Positions 7,623 through 14,680 of a stretch of 42,352 nucleotides of DNA are shown here, in pieces. The notes beneath the pieces are model-generated. The model was given only the letters and a program-made list of their open reading frames with translations, had not been told where the DNA came from and made no database searches. Each line of letters begins with the position of its first letter. Position 1 is the first letter of the stretch. The translations under genes and the position numbers were made by a program. The stretch comes from an uncultured Dialister sp. GTDB lineage: Bacteria; Bacillota; Negativicutes; Veillonellales; Dialisteraceae. Location of the stretch: contig CAKQBK010000010.1 in assembly GCA_934216155.1 (NCBI GenBank), positions 1 to 42,352 on the forward strand. The letters run 5' to 3'.

Positions 7623-8516
7623 ATGAAAGGAACCTATAGATTATTAAAAGGCTTAGGCGCATTTTGCTGCGGCCTTTCTGAACAGGGTGCCATCCGGGCA
7701 GGAAAAGCGTTGGGAAGCTTTTTCTGGTTGGTGGTACCGAAACGTAGAAAAACATTGGCTGTGAAAAATATTCTTCGTGCCGGCATTACGACGGATACCA
7801 AAGAAGCAGAACGGATTGCCAAAGCGTCGGCGGTTCGGTTTGGGCCTTTGGGTGTCTCCATGTTTCGTTTCCCTTTGCTGAATAAGGACAACATTCATCA
7901 GTACGTGACCATTCAGGGAAAGGAAAAACTGGATGCCATTTTGGCAGAAGGAAAAGGTTGCATTTTGGCAGCTACCCATTGTGGCAACTGGGAAGTGGAA
8001 GGCGCCGCATTGGCACTCTATGGATATCCGTTGCTGTCGGTGGCTATGAAACAGGCCAATCAAGAATTTGACCGTTTCCTTTGTGAATACCGTTCTATGC
8101 CAGGACAAACGGTGGAATATAAAACCGGTGTCCGGGATATGCTTCGCCGATTGAAGCAGGGCTATTTCGTAGGCCTTCTTTGTGACCAGGACCCAGGGGA
8201 AGCGGGGATTATTTCCGATTTCCTTGGAAATAAAACACTCACACCGACCGGGCCGGCTCACTTTTCTTTGCTTTGCAAATTGCCAGTCATGACCGCACTC
8301 ATTCATGAGACAGCGCCTTTCCGGTATGAAATCATTATCGGAGATCCGATTATCGCCGATGAAGGATTGAACAAGAAAGAAGCCATTCAGAATATCACCG
8401 ATAAAATTAACAAACGGTTGGAAGCATGGATTCGGAAATATCCAGAAGAATGGTTCTGGCTTCATAATCGTTGGAAATGGACAGATCGTTTCCATCCAGA
8501 ATTGAGGGGAAAATGA
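7623..8516 (+). CDS. LpxL/HtrB-type lipid A acyltransferase
   Basis: 297 residues, membrane-associated acyltransferase of the LpxL/LpxM family (PF03279), which adds a secondary acyl chain to Kdo-lipid IVA or related lipid. The catalytic HX4E motif is HCGNWE (His119-Glu124), followed by VAMKQANQEFDRFL and the conserved LCDQDPGE block. A hydrophobic stretch near the N-terminus (about 14-40) would anchor it to the inner membrane. The ATG at 7623 is preferred because AAGGCGG precedes it; a longer frame from 7521 would translate the C1 repeat arm (PLPSLRTPHYALV). Its stop TGA (8514-8516) overlaps the ATG of the next gene, so the two are translationally coupled. It indicates a lipopolysaccharide-type envelope. 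The exact acyl donor and position are unknown. Confidence 0.85.
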   Translation: MKGTYRLLKGLGAFCCGLSEQGAIRAGKALGSFFWLVVPKRRKTLAVKNILRAGITTDTKEAERIAKASAVRFGPLGVSMFRFPLLNKDNIHQYVTIQGKEKLDAILAEGKGCILAATHCGNWEVEGAALALYGYPLLSVAMKQANQEFDRFLCEYRSMPGQTVEYKTGVRDMLRRLKQGYFVGLLCDQDPGEAGIISDFLGNKTLTPTGPAHFSLLCKLPVMTALIHETAPFRYEIIIGDPIIADEGLNKKEAIQNITDKINKRLEAWIRKYPEEWFWLHNRWKWTDRFHPELRGK

Positions 8517-9256
8517 TGCAACTTCATACAGAAAAAGTATATGTAGACGGGATACCGGTTTACATCGTTCATCCCATCCGCGAAGAGGGGAAAGCGGTCA
8601 TTCTCTACCATGGTTGGAGCAGCCAGGCCCAATTTCAGCTCACCAAGGCAGCCATCTTGGCGATTCATGGATATACGGTGTTTATCCCCGATGCAATGCA
8701 TCACGGTGAGCGGGATGCTCTTTCCGATTACTATCAGGCAGAAGATTATGACATCTTCTGGAAAACCATATTGCAAAATATGGAAGAGTATCCGAAGATT
8801 CTCTCTTTTGTGAAAGAAAAAGGCTATGAAAAGCCCTATATTATGGGACATTCCATGGGCGGGATGACCGTACTGGGCATTGGTAGTGTTTATCCAAAGA
8901 CCATGAAAGGCATCGTTTCTTTCAATGGCAGCGGCGATTGGCTTCTGACCCATTTGTTCATGCAAGCTCGCTTCGGCATAGCTGTTAGTCCCACTTGGTC
9001 TCTCTATTCTGTGTTAGAAGAAAAAAATCCATTGGCCCATGTGGAGTCTATGAAAAATATTCCGATTTTTATGACCAATGGAGAAAGTGATATTTCCGTA
9101 GATCCTAGAGCACAGGCCCATTTCTATGATACGCTTCAGAAATCCGGCGGCCATGGGACTCGCTTCACCTATCCGTTGTTGGGCCATTTCGTAACCACCA
9201 ATATGATGGATGACGCTTTACGATGGATGGAAACGAAACGTGGTTTGAATGCGTAG
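8513..9256 (+). CDS. Alpha/beta hydrolase (esterase/peptidase fold)
   Basis: 247 residues. The nucleophile elbow GHSMGG places Ser114 as catalytic; the oxyanion region is ILYHGWSSQ, the acid is probably in NGESDISVDPRAQ, and the His in LLGHFVTT near the C-terminus. There is no signal peptide, so it is cytosolic. It resembles the YitV/prolyl-oligopeptidase-like group of bacterial esterases. The ATG at 8513 overlaps the acyltransferase stop by four bases (ATGA) with GAGGGG just upstream; a second ATG follows at 8516. Coupling suggests a shared role, perhaps in lipid or cell-envelope ester turnover, but the substrate is not shown. Oddity: the last two codons and the TAG stop (9254-9256) lie inside the C2 repeat arm, so the insertion has set the C-terminus. 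Confidence 0.8.
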   Translation: MMQLHTEKVYVDGIPVYIVHPIREEGKAVILYHGWSSQAQFQLTKAAILAIHGYTVFIPDAMHHGERDALSDYYQAEDYDIFWKTILQNMEEYPKILSFVKEKGYEKPYIMGHSMGGMTVLGIGSVYPKTMKGIVSFNGSGDWLLTHLFMQARFGIAVSPTWSLYSVLEEKNPLAHVESMKNIPIFMTNGESDISVDPRAQAHFYDTLQKSGGHGTRFTYPLLGHFVTTNMMDDALRWMETKRGLNA

Positions 9257-9412
9257 TGCGTAATGCGAAGTGCGTAGTGATGGTGGCGGCGCACAACTTA
9301 TAAAGCACCGCAGATTATACTATGAGTTTATTGAATAAAATAAAAAAAGGGGATTGGGGCGCTTCTAATTTTGTGCGCCCCTTCCAACATTACGCACCAC
9401 GCATTACGCATT
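9248..9412. repeat. C-family palindromic element with GCGTAGT units (copy C2)
   Basis: The left arm from 9248 reads AATGCG then GTAGTGC, GTAATGC, GAAGTGC, GTAGTG. The right arm (9389-9412, ATTACGCACCACGCATTACG and on) is its near complement. Just inside each arm are GC-rich hairpins: GGCGGCGC...GCACCGC (9285-9311) and GGGGCGC...GCGCCCC (9357-9381). Confidence 0.85.
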
Positions 9413-9451
9413 GATATGGACAGAGGGAGATCATAAAAAAGAGGTGATAGT

Positions 9452-10639
9452 TTGAATCAAAGAAATATCATTGTCCTTATTGGGAGTATGTTTCTGGTGG
9501 CCATTGGGTATACCATGGTCATTCCTTTTTTACCATTATATCTGCTGCATCTAGGCGTGCCTGAAAGTGAGATTTCCTTGTGGACAGGTATCGTCTTTTC
9601 TATTTGTTTTCTCATTGCGGGTATCATGGGCCCCATTTGGGGGAAGATGGCTGATACCAGCGGGAAGAAGAAAATGGCCATTCGTGCAGCTATTTTGCTT
9701 GGCTTTTCCTATTTGTTCTGTGGCCTCTCTTCCAATGAATACGAATTGATGGGGGCTAGGGCGTTTCAGGGATTTGCCAATGGATTTGTGGCCGCTGCCA
9801 TGGCGATTATTTCTGATAGTGCTCGGCCAGAAAAAATGGGGGCCACTTTGGGAATGGCCCAGACGGCACTGGTGGTGGGCGGCATTGCGGGACCTTTGGT
9901 AGGTGGTGTATTGGCCCACTTAATTGGGATGGAAAACACTTTTTATATTTCTGCGATCTTCCTATGGTTGGTGGCCGCCTTGGTGATTTTTCTCATTCAT
10001 GACAAGAAAGTGGTGCAGCCAGAAAAAGAAATCCAGAAAACATCAATCAGAGACGACTTGTCCTACGCCTATGGAAACCATCACTTGCGGGAAATATTGT
10101 TGATTATCTTCTTCTTACAGACAACGATTTTGATGATTCAGCCGGTAACAGCCCTTTACGTGAGTGAACTCCTTCATGGGAAAGGCAATGTGGAACTCAT
10201 TGCGGGCTTTATTATGAGCAGTGGGGGATTGGCTGGTGCACTGACAACTACCCTGTGGGGTAAGTTCGGTCAGAAAAAAGGATACTATGTGGCTATCTCT
10301 ATTACGCTTCTGGCAGCGGGTATCATTACTATTTCACAGTCTATTCCTGACTCAATCATCGGCTTTGGTATCTGCCAGTTCCTGGTGGGCTGTTTCGTCA
10401 TCGGTGTCAATCCGTCACTCAATGCGGCGTTGGTGAAATACACCCCAGACTCCTTCCGTGGACGCGTCTTTGGCTTGTCCAATACGGCCCAGCAATTTGG
10501 CAACATGTGCGGCCCCATGGCCTCCGCTGCGGTTTCTATGATGACCGGATACTGGGAAGTGTACCTCGTGGCAGGACTGATTCAACTTTCCCTGGGAGCG
10601 AAAGTGTACTTCGGACATGTGAGGAAGGGGGAGCGGTGA
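9452..10639 (+). CDS. MFS drug:H+ antiporter-type exporter
   Basis: 395 residues with about 12 membrane helices. The MFS motif A between helices 2 and 3 is GPIWGKMADTSGKKK; motif C-like GIAGPLVGGVLA (residues about 149-160), typical of exporters, lies in helix 5. The N-terminal GYTMVIPFLPLYL is typical of the MdtG/Bmr (DHA1) group. The start is a TTG at 9452 with GAGGTGA at 9441-9447; no ATG fits better. It probably exports drugs or metabolites with proton exchange (family knowledge); the substrate is unknown. The gene stands alone between elements C2 and B4. Confidence 0.85.
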   Translation: MNQRNIIVLIGSMFLVAIGYTMVIPFLPLYLLHLGVPESEISLWTGIVFSICFLIAGIMGPIWGKMADTSGKKKMAIRAAILLGFSYLFCGLSSNEYELMGARAFQGFANGFVAAAMAIISDSARPEKMGATLGMAQTALVVGGIAGPLVGGVLAHLIGMENTFYISAIFLWLVAALVIFLIHDKKVVQPEKEIQKTSIRDDLSYAYGNHHLREILLIIFFLQTTILMIQPVTALYVSELLHGKGNVELIAGFIMSSGGLAGALTTTLWGKFGQKKGYYVAISITLLAAGIITISQSIPDSIIGFGICQFLVGCFVIGVNPSLNAALVKYTPDSFRGRVFGLSNTAQQFGNMCGPMASAAVSMMTGYWEVYLVAGLIQLSLGAKVYFGHVRKGER

Positions 10640-10680
10640 TGACGCTTTCGGTTATCTAACATAGAGAGAAAGTAGATAGC

Positions 10681-10876
10681 AAAAGGGTATGCCCTTCGGG
10701 CAGGGTTATTTTTGTTGATTTCGTGTATCTAACAAAGAACTGATAAAAATAGAAAAAGGTTATAAAAGGTTATGAGATTTTCGGATTACTCATAACCTTT
10801 TATAACCTTTTAATTTTCTTATATATACTTTGGTAGACAGCTGGCAGGAAGAAAATATACCCCTGCTCAAAGGGCA
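10681..10876. repeat. B-family element with G hairpin at the left end (copy B4)
   Basis: Central perfect 23-bp stem 10754-10776 with 10789-10811, core GGTTATAAAAGGTTATGAG. The left end is AAAAGGGTATGCCCTTCGGG (G hairpin GCCCTTCGGGC); the right end, ATATACCCCTGCTCAAAGGG, is a decayed version of the same. Confidence 0.8.
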
Positions 10877-10877
10877 T

Positions 10878-11105
10878 CAATGCTATTAAGTTAAGGATTA
10901 GGGCTAGTAGAAATGACTTTGTTAGAGGTTATAGGTTACTCAGGTTTCTCAAGTTGCTAAGGTCTCTCACGTTTTTCGAGTGCGCCAATAGACGCTGGCG
11001 CTATCATTTCATTCGGGGAACCTGAGAAACCTAAGAATCTTGAGCAACCTGAGAAACTTTGCCTCAAAAGGGATCATCCCATATTTCGTTTAGCTAAACA
11101 GCATA
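10878..11105. mobile_element. A-family MITE-like element, 228 bp (copy A4)
   Basis: Terminal repeats AATGCTATTAAGTTAAG (10879-10895) and GTTTAGCTAAACAGCAT (11088-11104, three mismatches). Inside are the 9-mer arms, AGGTTACTC AGGTTTCTC AAGTTGCTA AGGTCTCTC on the left and CTGAGAAAC CTAAGAATC TTGAGCAAC on the right, with a CGCCAATAGACGCTGGCG core. No target duplication is visible. It abuts B4 on the left and ends 4 bp before the stop of the minus-strand FAA gene. Confidence 0.8.
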
Positions 11106-11108
11106 TCG

Positions 11109-11999
11109 TTATTTGACACTATTCTTCAATGTCCCAATCGGATCGATAGTGATTTCTACTACATCGCCTTTTTTCAGGAATTTCGGTGGGTTGAATCCCA
11201 TGCCTACGCCCTGAGGGGTGCCGGTGGCGATGACGTCGCCGGGGAGAAGGGTCATGCCGTCAGAGAGGGTAGCAATCAGTTTCGGGATGGAGAAAATCAG
11301 GTCTGTGGTGGAACCTTCCTGGCGGAGATGTCCATTGACTTTGGTATAAATGGTGAACGGCATAGGCCAGTCACCAACCATAACGGTAGGTCCCATGGGG
11401 CAGAAAGTATCCAAGCTCTTGCCGCGGAACCACTGCAGATGGGTTTTCTGTAAATCTCTAGCGGTGACGTCATTGATGATGGTGTAGCCATACACATATT
11501 TCATGGCATCTTCTTCGGCTACGTTGCAGCAACGCTTGCCGATGATGACACCCAGTTCACCTTCATAGTCCACTTCTTTGGTAGTTGCTGGATGGCTATC
11601 GATTTCTTCTTCCGGACCGATGACAGATGTGGTAGCCTTGGTGAAGAAAATCGGATGGACCGGATTCTTCGCATTGGCATTCTGGTCAAATTCTTTGACA
11701 TGGGCCTGGTAATTCTTGCCTACGCACAGTACATTGCGGCGCGGGTAGAATGGAGCTTCCAGACGAACATCTTTCAGGGCCACTGGTTCGATGGCTTTGT
11801 CTTTTTCATTCATTTCCAAAGCACGGGCCAAGTTCAGAAGTCCTTCTTCACCGCTTTCGATGAATTCTTCCATGGTTTCCCCCAGGGGAATGAAATAGGT
11901 TTCTTCCAGATCCAGTGCAGGATAAATGGAAGTGCCGTCGGCAGTGAGGACACCCCACTGGCGCTGGCCCTTATAGTTATAGGATACAAGTCTTTGCAT
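11109..11999 (-). CDS. Fumarylacetoacetate hydrolase (FAA) family protein
   Basis: 296 residues. The FAH core motifs are present in order: NVLCVGKNYQAHVKEF, DYEGELGVIIGKR (metal-binding Glu residues), NDVTARDLQ, GKSLDTFCPMGPTVM and GDVIATGTPQGVGMGF. These bind a divalent metal and cleave or isomerise beta-diketo acids, as in acylpyruvases and oxaloacetate tautomerase/decarboxylase relatives. A small N-terminal domain (about 1-60) precedes the core, as in the YcgM/HpaG-like group. The ribosome binding site AAGAAGG lies before the ATG at 11999. It stands alone, so the pathway is not revealed. The family is certain, the substrate is not. Confidence 0.87.
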   Translation of the reverse strand: MQRLVSYNYKGQRQWGVLTADGTSIYPALDLEETYFIPLGETMEEFIESGEEGLLNLARALEMNEKDKAIEPVALKDVRLEAPFYPRRNVLCVGKNYQAHVKEFDQNANAKNPVHPIFFTKATTSVIGPEEEIDSHPATTKEVDYEGELGVIIGKRCCNVAEEDAMKYVYGYTIINDVTARDLQKTHLQWFRGKSLDTFCPMGPTVMVGDWPMPFTIYTKVNGHLRQEGSTTDLIFSIPKLIATLSDGMTLLPGDVIATGTPQGVGMGFNPPKFLKKGDVVEITIDPIGTLKNSVK

Positions 12000-12035
12000 A
12001 GTATACCTTCTTTCTGTAAAAAATGGATTAGTAGT

Positions 12036-12041
12036 ATTATA
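12036..12041 (-). promoter_or_regulatory. Putative extended -10 of the FAA gene
   Basis: Read on the minus strand this is TGA-TATAAT, an extended -10, about 37 bp upstream of the start codon. No good -35 is seen. A D-family array lies just upstream of it. Confidence 0.45.
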
Positions 12042-12084
12042 TCATATAAATATGGGAAGATACTAGAAAATCGGATCTTGGTAG

Positions 12085-12132
12085 CCAGTGACTCGTGACT
12101 GGTGACTGGGATTAGTAGCTAGGAATTAGGAT
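12085..12132. repeat. D-family 7-mer array
   Basis: Units AGTGACT, CGTGACT, GGTGACT, GGGATTA, GTAGCTA, GGAATTA. Unpaired: no complementary array lies within 500 bp. Confidence 0.65.
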
Positions 12133-12185
12133 GTTTAGGTAATGCTGCTAAGGTAAGGAAAATATATAATCATTCCTTCTGAGAA

Positions 12186-12335
12186 AAAGGTTCTGAAGGT
12201 TCTAAGGGGCGTCGCATGAGATGATAATACTAGCACTTATTGGCACATTCGAGAAACTTGAGCAACCTTGGAAACCTGAGTAACCTATAACCTCTAGCGG
12301 AATCAAAGCTACTAACACAAATCCTTAACATAAGG
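12186..12335. repeat. A-family element, truncated on the left (copy A5)
   Basis: Left arm remnant AAGGTTCTGAAGGTTCTAAG (12187-12206). Right half CATTCGAGAAACTTGAGCAA then 9-mers, and the conserved flank CTAGCGGAATC...CTACTAACACAAATCCTTAA (about 12293-12330), as in copy A15. Confidence 0.7.
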
Positions 12336-12463
12336 AGTTTTAGCTATAGCTATTTGATTGTAAAGTAAGTAAAATAATATAGATGAAGGTTTCTTATAAA
12401 AATATAGACTCGTAAGGTTTTCATATTTCATGGAAAAGACAATGACACAAACGTGTAAAGGCA

Positions 12464-12550
12464 CATTCGGGAACCCTGAGAACCTTGAGAACCCTGAGAA
12501 CCTTGAGAACCCTGAGCCACCTGAGAAACTTTGCTTAAGAAGGGATCATC
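12464..12550. repeat. A-family right half with alternating 9-mers (copy A6)
   Basis: After CATTCGGGAACC the units alternate CTGAGAACC / TTGAGAACC four times, then CTGAGCCAC, CTGAGAAAC, TTTGC. No matching left arm is seen, so this is a half element with local unit expansion. The rest of the 12000-12588 gap shows nothing else convincing. Confidence 0.75.
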
Positions 12551-12588
12551 TTATTTATTATCTATATATTTCATAAAGGAGAAAAAGT

Positions 12589-13062
12589 ATGATTACAGGA
12601 GACATTGCACATTTAGAGGCTTACAAGAAACAGTTGCCGGATTTCATTTATCAGTGTCTGGAAGAAGTGAAGGCCTTTGATTTCCAATCTGTGCCCGATG
12701 GGAAATACAAGATTTGTGGTTGTGATATGGGAGTAGAATCTCCGAAAACAGAACCCGCGGAAGATCGGAAGCTGGAAGGGCACAAGAAGATGATCGATAT
12801 CCAGTTTGAAGTGGAAGGAAAAGAAGAGTGGCTTGGCGTGGAGACCATTTTTGAAGCAGGGCCATGCCTGGAAAGCTATCCGGAAAGAGATTTGTATTTC
12901 TATGAATCAGGGAAACAGGGGGAATCAAAGGTGTATTTCACCACCGGTCGGTTTTCCATTTTCTTCCCAGAAGACCTGCACCGCCCCCTGTGCCAGGGAG
13001 AAAGCGGAACCCAGCAGCTCCGAAAAGCGGTGGTGAAGGTACCGGTGGAAAAAATCCTCTAA
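12589..13062 (+). CDS. YhcH/YjgK/YiaL (EbgC) family protein
   Basis: 157 residues, the full length of the DUF386 family of cupin-fold proteins. Conserved features: GHKKMIDIQFEVEGKEEWLGV in the middle and FFPEDLHRPLCQ followed by KAVVKVPV at the end, with the His and Glu residues that bind a metal in family structures. Relatives include the small subunit of evolved beta-galactosidase (EbgC) and YiaL/NanQ-type proteins of sugar and sialic acid pathways, several acting as sugar anomerases. The ribosome binding site AAAGGAG lies at 12576-12582. No sugar operon is nearby, so the substrate is unknown. It forms its own unit, ended by the hairpin at 13071. Confidence 0.85.
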   Translation: MITGDIAHLEAYKKQLPDFIYQCLEEVKAFDFQSVPDGKYKICGCDMGVESPKTEPAEDRKLEGHKKMIDIQFEVEGKEEWLGVETIFEAGPCLESYPERDLYFYESGKQGESKVYFTTGRFSIFFPEDLHRPLCQGESGTQQLRKAVVKVPVEKIL

Positions 13063-13070
13063 GTTAGAAT

Positions 13071-13106
13071 AAAAAAGAGTCACTAGGTTTCATAGGGCTC
13101 TTTTTT
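13071..13106 (+). terminator. Rho-independent terminator
   Basis: AAAAAAGAGTC (13071-13081) pairs with GGCTCTTTTTT (13096-13106), 8 bp after the stop codon. The left arm of element C3 begins in its T run. Confidence 0.8.
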
Positions 13107-13343
13107 AGTTAGGAATGAGGAGTTAGGAGTGAGGAATGGGGGAAGGGGCGCACAACTTATAAAGCGCCCCATACCCCTTTTTTATATAAAGTGGTTATTT
13201 AATACATTTGTACTATGCACTGATATGAAATCGGCGAGCTTTATAGAAACGGGCACTGACATATATGAAATGATCCATATAAGAGTAATTCGATGTGCTC
13301 GCCGGCCTTCACTCCTCACTCCTAATTCCTCACTCCTAACTTC
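13106..13343. repeat. C-family palindromic element, intact (copy C3)
   Basis: Left arm GTTAGGA, ATGAGGA, GTTAGGA, GTGAGGA then the hairpin GGGGCGCACAACTTATAAAG...CGCCCC (13145-13170) and ATACCCCTTTTTTATATAAA. The right part has CGGCGAGC...GCTCGCCGG (about 13231-13305) and CACTCCT, CACTCCT, AATTCCT, CACTCCT, AACTTC. It serves as the uninterrupted reference for copy C6. Confidence 0.85.
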
Positions 13344-13383
13344 ATTTTATAACAATGTAATAAAAAAGTTTCATAATAAAACT

Positions 13384-13412
13384 TTGACTTACAGTCAATA
13401 ATTTGTTATTAT
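13384..13412 (+). promoter_or_regulatory. Promoter of the RND efflux operon with overlapping palindrome
   Basis: TTGACT (13384-13389), exact 17-bp spacer, TATTAT (13407-13412). The -35 box is the left half of a perfect palindrome TTGACT-TAC-AGTCAA (13384-13398). A repressor bound there would block RNA polymerase; TetR/MarR-type control of efflux pumps is common, but no regulator gene is nearby. Confidence 0.6.
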
Positions 13413-13440
13413 AGGATAGATTCTGATAATAGCGATTTTT

Positions 13441-13470
13441 TACAATGCATAAAAATATAATAGCATTGTA
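13441..13470 (+). promoter_or_regulatory. Inverted repeat in the efflux operon leader
   Basis: TACAATGC (13441-13448) and GCATTGTA (13463-13470) are perfect complements 14 bp apart, ending just before the AGGGGGC ribosome binding site (about 13473). It could be a second operator or an RNA hairpin next to the start. Confidence 0.45.
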
Positions 13471-13484
13471 CAAGGGGGCAGAGT

Positions 13485-14669
13485 ATGAAGTATAAAAAGT
13501 TGTTAGCAGCAGCTATGGCGGCAAGCTTTTTGCTTTCTGCTGGTATGCTGACAGGAGGCTGCGGATCTTCCCAGTCTCAGCAGAGACAGCAGCAGGCAGT
13601 GAAGGTAACCACATTTAAGCCGTTCACATCGGATACTCCTATTTCTAGAGAGTATACCGGTTCCATCATGGCACTGCAGGAAGTACCGGTTCGTTCCAAA
13701 GTGTCCGGTACTGTGACAGAAAAATTTGTCAAAGGTGGGGAAAGGGTAGTAGAAGGGCAGCCATTGTTCCGTTTGGATACTAGAAATTATGCATCCAACT
13801 TGGCAGCCGCACAGGCCCAGGTAGCACAGGCTTCTGCCAATTATGAAAATGCCAAGAGAGATTTGGCACGGTATGAACAGCTGATTGCTACTGGCGCGAT
13901 TTCCCGTCAGGCTTACGACAGCCAGAAAGCTGCCACCGAAGCGTATGCCGCTGTTCTCGATGCCGCACAGTCTCAGGCAAACATTGCTTCTGATAATTTG
14001 GGAGATACCATTGTAACCGCACCATTTACAGGAACCCTTTCCATGGATGATGTAAACATCGGTACCTTTGCTACTGCAGGGCAGACTCCATTGGTTACTA
14101 TTTCTTCTTCTGATCCGCTGTATGTACAGTTTGATATGTCTGAAAATGAATACCTGCAGCTGACCAAGGATAAGAATGGAACCAATACATTGGGCAATGC
14201 GTTGAAGCTCCGTCTGTCTGATGGTTCTATTTATGGTGAAACCGGTCAGATTGTACAGATCAATCCAGGCCTCACTGGTGGTCAGCTGACAATGAAAGCT
14301 TCTTTTGCTAACCCAGATAACCTTTTGGTACCTGGCATGTATGGAACCATCGTTTCCGATTCTGAAATTGCTAAAGGTTCTATCCTGGTACCGACAAAAG
14401 CATTGGTTCAGCTTTTGAATAAGGATATGCTGGATGTGGTGGTAGACGGCAAGGTACAGCAGAAGGCTGTCAAAGTCGGCGCTACCTATGGCATTTACAG
14501 CATCATCGAAAGCGGCATTGATGTAAACGATGTGATCATCGTAGAAGGCCAGAATAAAGTTCAGGTCGGACAGGCAGTGGACCCATCCGAAACCAATCGC
14601 GAGAGCCTGGAACAGGAAGCCGTAAAGGCTGCTTCTGTTCAGCACGGCACTGGTGATTCCAATAAATAA
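13485..14669 (+). CDS. RND efflux periplasmic adaptor (membrane fusion protein, AcrA/MexA type)
   Basis: 394 residues. Signal peptide with lipobox LTGGC (lipidated Cys26). Then the barrel-sandwich/lipoyl half motif GSIMALQEVPVRSKVSGTV, an alpha-helical hairpin rich in Ala and Gln (about 104-170, AAQAQVAQASANYENAKRDL), the second lipoyl half (IVTAPFTGTLS), a beta-barrel and the membrane-proximal domain (GSILVPTKALVQ). It links the inner-membrane pump to an outer-membrane channel across the periplasm. It is the first gene of the operon, 11 bp before the pump gene, under the promoter at 13384. No TolC-type channel gene is present, so the channel must be encoded elsewhere. Confidence 0.93.
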   Translation: MKYKKLLAAAMAASFLLSAGMLTGGCGSSQSQQRQQQAVKVTTFKPFTSDTPISREYTGSIMALQEVPVRSKVSGTVTEKFVKGGERVVEGQPLFRLDTRNYASNLAAAQAQVAQASANYENAKRDLARYEQLIATGAISRQAYDSQKAATEAYAAVLDAAQSQANIASDNLGDTIVTAPFTGTLSMDDVNIGTFATAGQTPLVTISSSDPLYVQFDMSENEYLQLTKDKNGTNTLGNALKLRLSDGSIYGETGQIVQINPGLTGGQLTMKASFANPDNLLVPGMYGTIVSDSEIAKGSILVPTKALVQLLNKDMLDVVVDGKVQQKAVKVGATYGIYSIIESGIDVNDVIIVEGQNKVQVGQAVDPSETNRESLEQEAVKAASVQHGTGDSNK

Positions 14670-14680
14670 TAGGAGGGGCT

